From assembly GCA_021904315.1 (NCBI GenBank), contig CM038908.1, forward strand, positions 25,068,501 to 25,132,500: a stretch of 64,000 nt of DNA, given 5' to 3'. The position numbers and the translations under genes are program-made. The notes under the pieces are model-generated. The model searched no databases and was not told the origin of the DNA. It worked only from the letters and a program-made list of their open reading frames with translations. Positions 20,936 to 34,200 of this stretch are shown here, piece after piece (position 1 is the stretch's first letter; each line of letters opens with the position of its first letter). The DNA comes from Sphagnum magellanicum (lineage: Eukaryota; Streptophyta; Sphagnopsida; Sphagnales; Sphagnaceae).

Positions 20936-23400
20936 TGAAGAAGCTCTGCCAAGAAGCATTAAACAAAATCATACCAGAGGTTGAACAGAGATGGAGATGT
21001 ACTGTCAGCACATGAGGGATCTGTAAACTTTGTTCTGGAAATCTTCAATCTGTGTCAAGTGAAGCAATACAGGATTAAAATGATATCCCATTGATTGATT
21101 TTGCACAAGAATATTGGCAAGGAGTCTGGCAGGTCTGTGCTTTGGTGAGAGGTGTGAGGAAAGGTAGACCTATCCAGCATGGATCTTGAAATCTGTTCTT
21201 CTCTTAGATTACCTGCAAGCCATTCTCCACGACCTTGTATTTTTTTACTGGCAATGGGCATGACTGTCAGTGCATCACTAGCAACATTTGGAAGTGCATA
21301 GGGTGGTGGAAATGTGGGAATATTTCAAGACCCACAAAGGCTCTCATGTTTTTTAATCATGAATCCATGCAGTTGATAGCAGTGCACCTAGCCTTTGCGT
21401 GTAACTGGGGTCGTGCAACAGAAGCTGGAATTTATGTTGCTGGTATTCTGTATAGCAGTGGGTACAGCTCAGCAACTGTTAACAAGAGAAGAAAGATGTT
21501 CTTGATTGAGAATTTCAGGCGTACCATTTCTCCCATTTGAATCTTCTCCAGATTGGGATGAGGTAATAAGGAGAATGAGCCAGAACACAAAAGACATACT
21601 GGATGTTGGAAGAAGTCAGGCTTCAGCCCATCCCACCACCATTGATTAGTCAGCTGAGACTGTTACTTTCTTCCCACCTGGCTTTAGCAAGTCAGAAGAG
21701 AAGTTGTCACAGGCATGCATGTCTCCCTTCCAATGGTTTCAGCCTTGGTCAGACAGCATCCACATTGTGGTGGTCTTAAGAGCAAGTTTGTCCACAGTTG
21801 AACAGTTGCAACAGGGGTTTTGACTTGTGTGTCTTTGAAGTGCATCCAAAGAGATAGCAAGCACATGTCACAGGCTCAATCCTACTAATTTTTAAACCTG
21901 TTTTGGTGTGCAGTGGAGACAAGGGTCAGAGCTGCTGGTGGAAACACACTGCAATGAGTCGTGCTTGACATAGCAAGCGAAGGTCTCTGGAGCCAAGTTC
22001 TGAAAACTTTGTTGTTACATTGAAACCCCACTGAGCTTCTTCCTGGTAATTAGGAGATTGTTCAGACCTTCTTGGTATTCTCACAAATTCTGAATGTTCA
22101 ACTTCAGACATATTCATTCAACTGAGGAGTTCCGTATTGATAGCACAGTTGTACTGCATTCTTGCCAATCAGACACCCAAACAAGAGCTGAATTGGTGTC
22201 TTGAAGTGAGAAGCTCTTTTGATGAGGTTTATAGGCATAGGTATTCTTTGAGGTCTTTGAGTTTACTTCGATCTTGTCAACCTGTTTGTGGGCTGTGAGA
22301 TCTTGCAGTTTTTCAAAATGGATGGAATAAAGTGTTCCAAACCAAGTGCAGGATGGAGCCAACATTTTGGTTTTGTGGGTAACTTGTCTCAATTTTATCT
22401 ATCATGCACATTGTTACAGTTGAATTGTCATATTGTAAATTGTCAAGCTTCATTTTGCTTGCTAGATTGTTGCAGTTGAATGCTCATGGTCTAAATCATC
22501 AAGCTTCCTTTGTTTGCCAGGTATTCAGGCAAACCTGATCCCACTGGGGTCTTCTTCAGACACACTGACGCTTTTCTACCGACTGAAGAAATCCTGTAGG
22601 TATCATGAACAGGCATGTCTTGATTCCAGATCCCAATCAAATTTTAATCAGCACCATTTCTCATGCTATACATCACAAAACCCATGTTCAATTCTGCATC
22701 TCCCACTTTCATTGCTTCAAGTTGGACCCAATTTTCAATCTGCAGAATCTGGATATATTGTAATGCACCAAAAAACAGGCCAAAGTTTGGAATCCCTACA
22801 TTTTAGGTCATGTGGAGTCCACTATAGAAACATTTCGCGCAGAACTAAAGGGTCCACTTGGGCTTCACTATGCTAAACACCATGTATTTCCAATCCATTC
22901 TCACAAACAAATGTGCTCAATTGTCGACTCAACAACTTTGCAATTTAGGATTTCGACTTTTGCTCAATCAGTTGAAGAAACTAAAAACTGTGCCCGTTAG
23001 GTATTTCATGGTAAAGCATTTCAGGTTTTCACGAATCCCATGAAATCCAATTTCGAAGATTTTAAAATGGCGTTGATGGCGCACGATGGATGATGCGATT
23101 GGAGATCGTCTGTCCGCTTACGGATTGGATTCGCATTGGATTCGCATTTGTTGTATTTGTGTGTGTGCAGTGACGAGCGGATATCCGGTGATGCATGAGC
23201 TTATCCGAAATTTGCATTATCTTTGTGAGGGTATGCAGCACCCAATTGGTTGGTCTCTTATCGCCGTTGTTCTTCACCCACACAACTAGAAGAAAACCGC
23301 GTGCGCATTCTCGATCTCGTTCTCCCCTTCCTCTACGTCCATCGCATGCCCACTACTGTATCACGACTTGCTTGCACACGCACGTAAACATTACTACTGT
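20936..23400. other. No recognised gene; upstream region of psbX at its end
   Basis: Several frames of 60-120 codons exist on both strands (for example 22514-22876 plus, 22114-22392 minus), but none shows a motif or a splice chain that could be followed. From about 23080 the composition shifts toward the promoter of psbX. Confidence 0.4.
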
Positions 23401-23426
23401 CTGTCTGTGACAATCACAGTTTATAT
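23200..23426 (+). promoter_or_regulatory. Probable psbX promoter: TATA-like box and light-type elements
   Basis: TTTATAT lies at 23420-23426, about 55 bp before the start codon. Upstream are a CCAAT (23242) and two reversed GATAA motifs (TTATC at 23201 and 23258), the core of I-box elements common in light-responsive promoters of photosynthesis genes. The short distance to the ATG implies a leader of roughly 25-35 nt. Motif-based only. Confidence 0.4.
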
Positions 23427-23480
23427 CCCTCTTCTCTTCGCTTATTCTAGCTACGATTTTCCTTTAAAAGTCTACCGGAT

Positions 23481-24188
23481 ATGGCGTGTGCTTCCACCGT
23501 GAGCGCAGCAGCTGTGGCCGCCTGTGTGGCACCCGGTGTTGCTCATACCAAGTCGCGGACTTCGGTGGTGTCTGGGTCCAAGGGATTGGTGCTGGCTTCT
23601 TCTCCCAGCAAGAGTTTCTCATCAATGGTTGTTGCCAATAAGAGCCGGGTGACCATGAGGTACACATCGGTGTTCTTTGTTTTTCAATTTTCAAGCCGCC
23701 ATCCTCCTCTCTATGACATTTTTTGCTTCTTTTGCAGAAAATGGAATTGTGTGGGCTTGAAGTTACATGCATTGTCTGCTATTGCAATCTAGTGGGTTTG
23801 AGATGAGCCAAAAAGTATCGAAATGGGTGAGAGTTTAAGTGTCTCTGATTCTCCATTGAAGGTGTGGCAATTCTTGGGATTGGATCTCGATTGAAGTACT
23901 TCAACGTAATCTTCCATGGCTCATGATTTCACTTGGTGTGTGTGTGTGTGTGTGTGGAACTTGATTGCGCTCAGTGCCACACAGAAGGAGCATGACTTTA
24001 CTGGTCTCACAGGCTTGGCTTTGTTGGCGGCTGCTGTGGTTCCGGAAATTGCTGAAGCTGCCCAACCTGGAATTAGTCCATCCTTGAAGAATTTGCTGTT
24101 GAGTGTTGTCGCTGGCGGTGTGGTTCTGGCTGTCATCACAGTGGCTGTGGCAGGAGTTTCGACCTTCGATCCAGTAAAGAGAAAGTAA
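23481..24188 (+). CDS. psbX: Photosystem II subunit PsbX precursor, two exons
   Basis: Exons 23481-23659 and 23975-24188 join across GT/AG borders (ATGAG|GTAC and CTCAG|TGCC) to give 130 residues. PsbX is a small single-helix subunit of photosystem II, placed near cytochrome b559 in the thylakoid membrane. The first 60 residues are rich in Ala, Ser, Thr and Val, as in plastid transit peptides. A hydrophobic stretch [19 protein letters not shown] follows, like a second, thylakoid-targeting signal ending at an AEA|A-type site. The mature part is about 42 residues: [11 protein letters not shown], one membrane helix ([18 protein letters not shown]) and the conserved tail STFDPVKRK. In plants this gene is nuclear. 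The intron has a (TG)n run just before its acceptor. The protein is intact, with a good start and stop. Confidence 0.95.
23936..23956. repeat. (TG)n microsatellite in the psbX intron
   Basis: About ten TG units end some 18 bp before the 3' splice site. Confidence 0.9.
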
Positions 24189-25451
24189 GGAAGTAAAACT
24201 TGCCTGTCATATTCGAGCAGCCAATCTTCTTGAGGATATCAGAGATTAAGTTCTTCCAAGAACATTGCTTGGATGCAAGGCACATCACACATGTGCCTGT
24301 GAAACATGGTATGTCTAAGGATTCATTAGCATCCATTGTCTGAGCTTTCTTTTTTGTTGGAGCAATCTGAATCTACAATGCCAAGTTTTTGAATCTTATG
24401 TCTTTTCTGCTACCGCATGTGCAATACCATTGATCTGATCCTCTTAACTTTCTGGACCTTCAATTCACCATAAAGCAATGATTGTGAGGAACCCTAATGT
24501 TTGAATTTCACACGACCTGGTTGCTGACCAGGAAGATGGTATTGATTCTCAGTTACTACCATTTGAATGAAGATGTTTCCATTTGGTTGCACTAAAAGAG
24601 TACCACACTGCATGTTTTAGGTTCACAATCTATCTGTTTCAGCCATAGGAATGGATCACATTGTAAATCAGTAGCAAATACATTGTTGTGGGCATCAACT
24701 CTGGGGTATCCTTCATGATGAGGGCCCTTCTGTCATTGCTTCCAATCACTGTTTGGGAATGTGTCAGAAAGTTCAAGGTTAGAAAGTCGTAGCTCCTTGT
24801 GCCTTGCAATCTTCTGCCATGTCCATACATTCAATTCTTCCCTCTGTCTTTTGTTACCATGTTCAAAACCAGCATGTGCCTTCTTCCCCCAACATTTGTT
24901 TTGTGACACATACAACTAACTGCAAAGAAATTTTTCTGAGATGTGTTGCCTGGCTGCTCTGGTGAAGGTAATTTTTCAAGGAGGCTAAAGTTTGAAGCCT
25001 GGTTTCAATGTCCTTGATGATCCATGGCCCAAAATATCCTTGTTGTATGGAGTCTGACAGGCAACCAATATTAGTCCATACAAATATTGATTTTCATCTT
25101 CAATTACTGGAAATGGAACAAGATCACTGGTCTAGCACACATATGGCTTTTACACCTCCTCGAAGGACTTGCCACATGGTAAAATGAACAATGTTCATGT
25201 TTGTGCAGTGCCTCTCCAGAAGTATTGAGATTAGAACAATGCCTCAAGCCTGGTGGCCTCTCAATCACTACCAAGTTCTCTGTCATCCATAAATGTAGCA
25301 TGGGTTGTCAAAAACTCACACCCCTGTATGCATGAAGCATTGTCAAGGTTTGAGCTTCTCACTCACTGTATAGGACCAAGCAATTGCAGCCTCTGGTTAT
25401 CACAGTTGCCAAGACAGTTTTGCAAAGCACAAATGAGGATAGTTAATGTAC
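24189..25451. other. psbX 3' region, then unassigned sequence
   Basis: The first few hundred bases are probably the psbX 3' untranslated region and terminator. Beyond that there are minus-strand frames (24639-24915, 25104-25301) without recognisable motifs. Confidence 0.4.
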
Positions 25452-25561
25452 CTTCTTGCAATGGCCAGAACTGCTCCAACATCAGAACCATCTGCATGTT
25501 CTCCTGTGATGGCCCTTAGCTCTTCATTCATTTCTGTCACTAACTGCCTAATCCCCGTATC
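25452..25561 (-). pseudogene. Exon-like coding fragment, family unknown
   Basis: The open block reads DTGIRQLVTEMNEELRAITG then EHADGSDVGAVLAIARR and ends at a GT donor (AAG|GTACAT). An AG lies just before it. Composition and amino-acid pattern look like a real exon (amphipathic helix with acidic residues), but the protein was not recognised. It lies about 200 bp downstream, on the same strand, of another exon-like block (25767-25847); they may belong to one gene or gene relic. Confidence 0.4.
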
Positions 25562-25766
25562 TACTAGCTCAAATGAACTCTGATCAAAAGTTCATGTACA
25601 ATGGTTTTCAAATGCAAATCATCAAATCCAGAAATCCATGAATTTAGCTCTCAACACACTTTGTTGCCAATGAACTCAATCAAACTACAATGATAATCTG
25701 GCCACTGCCATCAGCAACTATAGAAAGCTGAAGAAGGAGCCCTTGAAAAAAAAAGAAGAGAACCCC

Positions 25767-25847
25767 ATTTTCTAGAGCCAAAATCTCTGTGTGAGTGCCA
25801 GCAACAAGAAGTAACCCATGTCTTCTAGATGCAACATCATGTATTCC
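25767..25847 (-). pseudogene. Exon-like coding fragment, family unknown
   Basis: After an AG acceptor (TCAAACAG) the frame reads GIHDVASRRHGLLLVAGTHT then EILALEN. The run of small hydrophobic strands is like one blade of a beta-propeller, but no family was recognised. A second short open piece, LLQLSIVADGSGQ, follows after another possible AG near 25743. No complete gene could be assembled. Confidence 0.35.
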
Positions 25848-26545
25848 CTGTTTGACACCTTGTGGGTTCAGACACAATAAAAGAGCCATTACATTCATAC
25901 TAATAATTTTCTCACTCAAGTGAATCATCTTTCACTTTCAGTGTGTGTGTGCATGCCCCAAATGTGCCGTGTTACACTATGTGTGTGAAATGCATATTGT
26001 TGGTCTAAAACGGTAAAACATGATTATTGTCCACTGGGTTTGTAGTTGGTACCCAGGGGTTGCCTCCACTCACCAGTGCGCCCCCCGCCCTGGGCCAGGC
26101 AGCTCATTTTCTTTCCTTTGCACCATTTGTTGAATGAACTGCTACCTGTGCTTCAGACGCTGGGAAGAACTGTAGCTACTGTTATGCCATTAGAATTTTG
26201 TTTTAGAGGATATTGAAGGATTTATCAAGCATTCTGCATCTCTGAACTCTGAGTTCAGTTGGTGAGATATCCCAATACATGTGTTAACAAGGTTGCAAGA
26301 TCAACGTTTCTAGTGATATTTTGTTGCAGCAATTTCAGCAATGGTGAGTATGCCTCATGGAAACTGGTGCAGATGGTAAGGGATGATACAGTACTCCTAA
26401 AGATCAGCTTTATGTTTAATGGCCAAATATTCATGCCTGCATCTGCAGATATTCAACAGATGAAGCATTCATGGTATTTGGCAATATCCTTTTTCTTGTT
26501 TTCCTCTGGTGACTTCAGCTTTGTGTGTGTTTTTGGGTGCTACAG
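25848..26545. other. Unassigned sequence
   Basis: No clear coding exons. A short C/G-rich stretch occurs near 26080-26100. Confidence 0.35.
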
Positions 26546-26623
26546 GATCCTGAAGATGGGAGGCAAGGCCCTTGACTTGCACTTCCTCTATGTGGAAGTC
26601 ACATCAAGAGGTGGCTCCCAGCA
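26546..26623 (+). pseudogene. ARID-domain exon fragment of an ARID-HMG protein
   Basis: After an AG acceptor (GCTACAG) the frame reads ILKMGGKALDLHFLYVEVTS then RGG. Plant ARID-HMG proteins carry the motif GGKALDLH-LFVEVTSRGG at the DNA-contacting part of the ARID fold, and the match is strong. The following exon (RRWKEV type) and an HMG box were not found nearby. It is probably a relic; alternatively it belongs to a gene whose other exons are too diverged to see. Confidence 0.55.
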
Positions 26624-28260
26624 GGCCTGTTTTCTCACCTTTTCCTAATGAGCTGTGCCAGTTAGTGCACAACCTAGATCTATCATGACCTAGTAGCAAA
26701 TTGAAAACAAAATCACTTGCAAGACACCAAATGTAGATAACACCATAACTATTTGTTTTGCTAATCACTCACCAGAAGAAAGTCTGAGAACAGCCTCAGC
26801 TTCTCTTTCTATTTCTGATCTGCTCTATAGAAAACTTGGATCTCCATTGGACAAGATGCTCTAAGCAACAAAGAAATTTAGAACAAAAATCTGTTCATAT
26901 ATTGGACACTTCAATCAAAGGGTAATCAAACCCAATCAGGTGCATGAGGTGCAATCATGATTGAAGAATATGCAATCTTATACATAGCTCATTGCTTTGT
27001 ATTTGTAAGAATCTGGCTGCCACTCTGTGTCTAGGATGATTCCTGAGTCACCACTGATGAAGCCCATTGGATCGATTGTTGACCTGTGCTTGAATGCTAG
27101 GCCTCATCAGAGTTCAACACCCTCTCTACACACATGGTAAGTCCCTTATGCTCTTTGCCAAATCAGAAATCTTGCTTCAATTAATACATGGTTTACATGT
27201 CATTAGAGAAAGTATTTGGGTCACTATTATATTGTGAACAGGCAGATCATGCCAAGTGGATTTGAGACATGTTCATAATCTGAATAAGAACACCATGCAG
27301 TTTGTGTAAAGTGGGCACATGATTTTGTCCAGTTCAGCAAATTGATAATCTGCATGGAGCCAAAATCATGGAGACAGCAATTAGGAGAAGTAGCAATAGC
27401 AGTAGCAGCCCCAGTACAATGCAACAAGTTATTATTGTTCAAATCCAATGGGTGCAAACTCTATATGATGAGGAAACAGGGAGCTGGATATAAAAAGCAA
27501 GTTGTAGATTTCTAAAGCTAACTCTTGGACATTTGAGTGAACAAGGAAGATTTTCCTTGTTGTTTCGTCACATGCTGCTTGTGGTGTGTTACAGGTTAAA
27601 TTTTGTCTTGTTTCGTTGGTATTGAGGTTCCTGAACCCTAATTCCTCTGGTACCATGCATCATGAAGGTTTCTTGCCAAAGTATAGAATGGGGAGATTGC
27701 CATTGCATTTGCAACCAGTACAATTCCATTGTCAGGTGCACACTTTATGTGGCTTTAAAACAATTTACTTCACACCAAAAACCACATAGCATTGATACCT
27801 CCATTGATGCCATTTCATTATAGTATCTCTTGTGTAACATGCTGAAGATTCTTGGCGTTGTGGTCCACCCAAAGTAAGCCACATGATGACCAGAAGAAAG
27901 CAGATGAGAAATTCTACAGGAGCATTACTATTTGCAGCTTTGTTGGAACTGTATGGTGTGATCTAGGTGGTCAAATTTATTGATCACCGTTCTGCAGGTT
28001 TGAGGGGCAGACATGTCACCACAATCCCATTTGTGTCTGTTACACTGTTGGACTAGGATTTGCAGACTAGCAGCTGGAGAGAGGAGGTCTTCTGTACAGA
28101 GCGCGTGGGTGGTGTTGAACAGGCATGAAAGTGAGGGAAAATAGATCATCTCAAAGTTGTCAGCCAAATAAGTAAATGACCATAGGAGGATGATGGATTT
28201 GCAGGGCTGTAAGAGGGTCGATAATGATGTGTGGCTCAATTTCATGAGATAGTTGTAGGA
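26624..28260. other. Unassigned sequence with isolated exon-like blocks
   Basis: 27035-27136 (plus) is a 102-bp block between an AG acceptor (GTGTCTAG) and a strong GTAAGT donor. It encodes MIPESPLMKPIGSIVDLCLN followed by ARPHQSSTPSLHT. A similar open block follows an AG at 27595. Neither was recognised. A 105-codon minus-strand frame at 27928-28245 shows no motif. Confidence 0.35.
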
Positions 28261-31200
28261 AGGACATGATTTAGAACATGTTTACTAGAAATTTTTGAAA
28301 CGAGTTGGAGAGCCAACTTCCAAGTTTTCCTGTGCATATTTCAAGGGCTTTTTTGAGGATGACTTTTGCTCTAGCAAGTACAAGAAGCTCTGAGTGGTGA
28401 ATTTGTAGCTTATATCATGATGAAAACACCTGCAACTCTCCATTGACCTTGACAGTGAAAGCTTCTGTAGTCTTGATTAACCACAATTTGGTTGACATTT
28501 TTTGGTTTACAAATAAGCATTCTCAGGAAAAAAATTGTGCTTGTGGGTTGCAATTGAGCAGATTGCCAAGTGCTAGCCCTTGACAACAAAGTGAGCCTAC
28601 TCCTCCATTTGCAAACTATTGTGCTGCATGAGATGAATAATTAACAATGTTTTGCAATGTAGGCCAAATGATTTGTGTTCCAGGAGCTTTAGTTGCCATT
28701 TGTCAGTATCCTGTATGGAATCCAATTCTCCAGGTTTTTGACAAAACTGAATTGAGACTCTAGGACTACACTCTTCCATTTTCCTTCAACACTGCCAATG
28801 TAAATTATTGTCAAGTTCTAATGTTACAAAAGATAGATAATAGTTTGAAGACATCACTTATTGAAAATGTGTTTAGAAAGCTTGAAGAGGGAGGTCTAAC
28901 TATGAAAATGAGATGTGGCATGTGGCAAGGTATGGAATGTTTACAAGGTCAAGAAGATATCATAGTTTTAGTCCTTTGCCTTATGTTATGGAGTTGCTTT
29001 TGGTGAGTAGCATAATCAAGTAAATTGGGGCATAACCTAACGGGTAACATTTGCATCCATACTCCAATTGAAGTGGTTGAAACACAACTTGTGCAAATCA
29101 TGCGGTGGTTGGAATTATTAAGGGCTTGGAAGATGTTCAAGAATGTGAGGTTTTAGTTGGTTGCACTTTGATCCTCCTTACAAGACATTTGAAAAAGAAA
29201 GATGAAGAAAATAAGCTCAACTAGGATGAATCGATGGAACACAACATTGCAAATTTAGATTTCCTAGATTTCCTTGAACTTATTGTAAGAGTTGTGAAAA
29301 AGAAAAAACGCTATCTTGAATGGCCGCAACCTTTACATAAGGACCAAGGGCAAATGCCTTTTAGTATTGTAGGCCCTTATTGTAATGATAAGACATAAGA
29401 CCTCCACTTTTGGTAGAGCATTTATCTAAAATAAGGCTGTCTATAATGTCTAGGATGCATGCACATGTCTAAATGCCCACTCTCCCCCATCTTTCCATGC
29501 TATTCACATATATTTAACCCTATGCCAAAGGTATTTCCACAACAAGGTTACTCCCATGAATTTTTTTGAACTATTGTGGGTAGGTGGGGGTCATGTCCTT
29601 ACCTTAGTGGATAACGTTTTGGAAAGTGCATGGCCTAAAATTGTGATGACCAACAGAGTCTTATGGGATCACATCAAGGAATTGATTGAAAGATGTGCCT
29701 TCTAAAAGACAATTGTGAAGTGGGAGAAAATAGTTTCACATTAAATGGACACATTGTAATTCTTTTGCCCACATATTAGTATTCGAACAAGCTTAAGTGG
29801 CAAGTTATGTCACTTGTCACTTGTCTTGTGTTTTACCCTTTAGATTGGTTTGAGCTTCTTTAATAGGTACGTTTTTTGGTTTATTGCATTATTCTTTTTC
29901 TTGTGTGAAATTACAAATCCAAGTTATTAAAAATCATAATTTATTAGTCGCAAAATATGTACCAAGGTTGGCATGTCTTGTCAAAAGAATCCATCTTACA
30001 TGTATTCATTTAAACTATCTTGCTTCACATGAATATTTCATGCGTTATGTTCCTATTGCATTTCATGCTTATTTTAAATATAAGTTGATAAGCACTTCGT
30101 TATTGTGTGTGATTTATTTCATTTTAACTGCCTTAATATTTATTTGTCAAGTTAGGGGGAAGAAGGGAACATTGACACGAGAACCTAACTTATTGGGTAG
30201 TTATTAGTAAAGACCAAAAAAATACCAACATTTCTTACTTATGGAAAATAATTCCCTTCAACAGACGAGTATGGATTTTGTTGCCGGGATGGCAGCTTAC
30301 TTGGAAAGTTTTGCATCTAGGGAAGTGAGGTGGAGGAGGACAGGGTAGAGAGAGAAATGGCAGCCCTAGCCTCCTCAGCACAAAATACTGTAGGATGGTA
30401 CAAAATGGACCCTGACCATTGTGTGAGGTAGAGGCTCACTTGACACAATGGTTAAGTGTGTGCTCATTATCTTAATAAAAGATTTTGTCTCACCTTTTTG
30501 TAAAAGAAGGATTATATTTTTAACAAAAAGAAAACTATGATAAATTATAGTCCCTTACAAGGAAAGTCATATGATTAATATATTTAAATTATGGGCAAAA
30601 GATAAGGATATTTAATAAATTTTGACCTCAGATGAGAGTTTTACAATTTAACAACTTGGGCTTCACGTCATTACGCAATACCAATGATGATGAATGACAC
30701 AAAAAATAAAGGATTTCCATTTGAAAATTTTGTTATTTTCAAATATATATATATATACAGGATTCAAATTATACAAAAGATTGCCTAATTGTCATCCAAG
30801 GGGAGATTTTATCAGCCATCCCTGTTTTTAATTCATTGAAAATTTGGAAGCAATTAGGGTGGATAAACATTAAATCAGCTAAGCAAGTGGGGATTAAATT
30901 TTTGAATTAGATATTTAATAGAGAAATTTTTATTGGAAACTAGTTTCATCTTAGAAACAAAAAAAAAACTTGTTAATGTTTTGAAATAATCTCAACATAT
31001 TCAAATGAAATAATAGATATTTACATTTGTATGAAATTACATGTAAACATGTGTATGGAATTGGAAAGACACAAAAATTTAAATTTTTTGGAAAAAGACA
31101 CAAAAAAAGATTCCAAAAGACATTGAAAAAAATAAAGATATTTGTTTCTTTTTTGATACCTTAGGATCCAAAAGGACATTTTAAAACATTACAACTTGTA

Positions 31201-34200
31201 AAATCTATTATTTTAAGAAAATTTTGATTTGAAATAAACCTCTAATAAATTTGCAGTTTGGAATTGTCTTTTTGTATGACCTATGACGACTGTAGCCCAT
31301 CCAACTTAAACCAGCTCGGATGAAATCATCCGAGTCACTGAAATTTAAGAAACCATGAAAAGTTGCATAATATTCCCTCAAAATCCTTTCCAGATTGGCC
31401 ACCAATTTGATTTTGTTTCCCTTTGATGACTCAGCAATGAGAGCGAATAGAAAGGAAATTTTGCTGAGTCTGCAAAATCCAACTCAGACTGAGGTTATCG
31501 TATAATTAAGAAAATACGAAAGAATCTTAGCCGCCGTGGATCACACGACTGCCGGAACAGTCTCTCGTCGATTCACACACTCCATTACTTTTACAACAAA
31601 AAAGAAGAAGCAGGTGTTTGTGGTTAGTTCGTTTTAACTCCTTCCTAAAAAAAAACTTTTACAATTTAAAATTTCTACAGGACCATCATCTTTTTCTTTC
31701 TTACTTAAATTTTTTTATATGGAAAATTTGGCTAATTTCCCCATAATTTTTTGTAAAATTCTAATTTACACTAGCAAAATAAAAATTTGGAAATCCAAAA
31801 ATTTCCAAATGTTTTTGGTAAAATTTGTTTGTAAAAAAATTCACTGATTCCTGTCAGCCCTCCTCCGACTCTGTAGCCTTATTTTACTCCCTCCTGTTTT
31901 TTACTGCTTTATTTCAAATTCTAGCTTTCACGTTGATCAAAATGCTATGTAACAATTCCAGCTGGAATCTCGGACAACAAATCACCGCTTATTGAGAATT
32001 GCAAAGCTAAAATAGGCCATTCTAGCTATCTAGTTAAGTCTACCGGAATGGCATGTAGGCATTAGAATGTCAAGTACGCTATGGATAATGTTAACGATAG
32101 GAGAGCGATTACTTAGCCACTGGATGACTTAAGGTAACGCCACACGCACGCTAACACGTCAGCTGTTGCGTGCGTTGTCACTGGGTCTTTGCATCGTGTC
32201 TCCCGCCGGCCGCCCCCAAAACCGCCCCCATTTATTTCTTATGTCTTTTTTAGCTTTTTTTTGCAAATGAAAAAAGATTTTACCGCTATTATTTTGGGAG
32301 GGGGGGAGGGGGTGGGGTTTTCCCTCGTCACCCCCCCCAACCCCACCCCACCCCAACTAGGGGTACATCACATGTAGCAACTTGACAACTAGGTAACTTA
32401 ATTGCAACTTGACAACTTGGGGTTCTCTTCTTCTTTCTTCAAAGGTTTCACTAAAATTTTCAGGCTCCAATGCCAAACTTATAATATAGAATTTTTTTGA
32501 GAATTTGACATACCCATATTTTAGTACTTATTTGTGATACTCTTCTTCTATTGTATGTTTTACCAAGATTTAAAGCTTTGTACCCTTCTTTCTAAGAACT
32601 TTGTTCATGTGACGATATGATGTAATGTACTATGGAAGAAGCCATGTCCACCGTGAACGTGAGACAAGACCTACGGACAAGTTGCCATTATGTTAGATGG
32701 TAATGGGTTCTGCCAAGGCCTTTTCCTCAATGTAACCAGTTTTTTAGGCAATGATTCAAATTTCTTGTGTGTGTGTGTGTGCATCTCTCACTTGTTGATT
32801 CATTAAAACTGACACTTGCCCCCCCCAAAAAAAAAGAAAAAAAAGTGGAGCCAATAGATAGTTGCAACTTGCTTGTCCGGGCAATGAAAAAGGCCATCAT
32901 AGTGCTTGAATAGGACACATAAACTTGTTACCATATGCGGAAGTGTAATTGGAAGCAAATGGACATAGGGTTTAACTTGACATATTCAATAGGTATGCAT
33001 ACATGAAACACATTCTTATGACATGTATCATTATTTACTTGAAATGGCAAGAAAACTGAAGGGTAAGATGATACTATTTCCAATTTCAAACATTTGTTTG
33101 TCCATCAGGTTCCAGAGACAATTGTTTAGAAAGCTTTTTGTGAACCTTCACTAGTCAACTTGAATATATTTTTATTTAATCGTTGTTTAGAATGTCTAAA
33201 AACATTTTGCACTATTTGATTTTCTGATTTTCCTGGTATATTTTGCAAGTTAGAGAACATATTATAGGTGTGAATCACAAACATATCCGGTATATTTGAA
33301 AAAGCTATGAAATCCACAAAAGAAAATCCATAATTAGACTCTTATGACAAGTGCTTTTTGTGGGTTACTCCTAACTTGGTTGAGCTTAATATGCATTTTT
33401 TGTGGCTCGCTCAGAGTTGAGGATCAAAAAAATAGTTGACATCCTTTTTGATGTTTGTTTTACTACTTTTTACACTTTGGGCTAATTCATCTTAAATGAA
33501 TTTTTTTCCATAATGTCATCTATGTATTTATATATTATGGGAATTGTGCCCTAGGTGAGTCTTGGAGCTTATCTTCCTAAGAAATTATGTTCTTTTGAAA
33601 TTACAAATTAATTCTCCAAGTTGTGTTTTTGTGTGTGTTCAGATGCACACTTTTGGACATTAAGTTCCCCAAAGGTTTGATCATACATGGCCACCATCAT
33701 TACCTAATTGACCTAATTAGGCGTTACTAGAATAGATCATATTTGACAAGGTCTAGTACATATTTCAATTGATGAGTAGTTGTAAGATGGTCATGAGTCT
33801 CAACATTCTATCAGCTTGGATTAGAATGGGAATTGGGTTTCTTTAAAACATATCAAACCTCCCCCTCAAGTGTATTTCTCAAGCCATGTGGTGTATGGTT
33901 TACAACCAAACACATGTGTACCTATATCACTATCCATAAAATCTACTGCATTTTCCCCCTACTGATTGCAATTAAAATCACTACATTAAAATGTGGCTTC
34001 AGCATTCAATAAGCGTATGGGATGATGGGTGTGGGCCAAATCAATTGATTAGGTATCTTCTTTTTGAAGGCATTCAAATTTCCTTGAAAAGACAAGAGGT
34101 TTCGGAAATCAATCCCAATGGAATCCTCAAGTTTTGGACATTCTTAAAACTTTAAACAATCATAAAATATTCACCAAACAACGAAGCCGCAATTGTAGAT

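Noticed and set aside
29884..30207. 107-codon hydrophobic frame
   Set aside because: Composition follows the AT-rich background, there is no family motif, and no splice or promoter context was seen.
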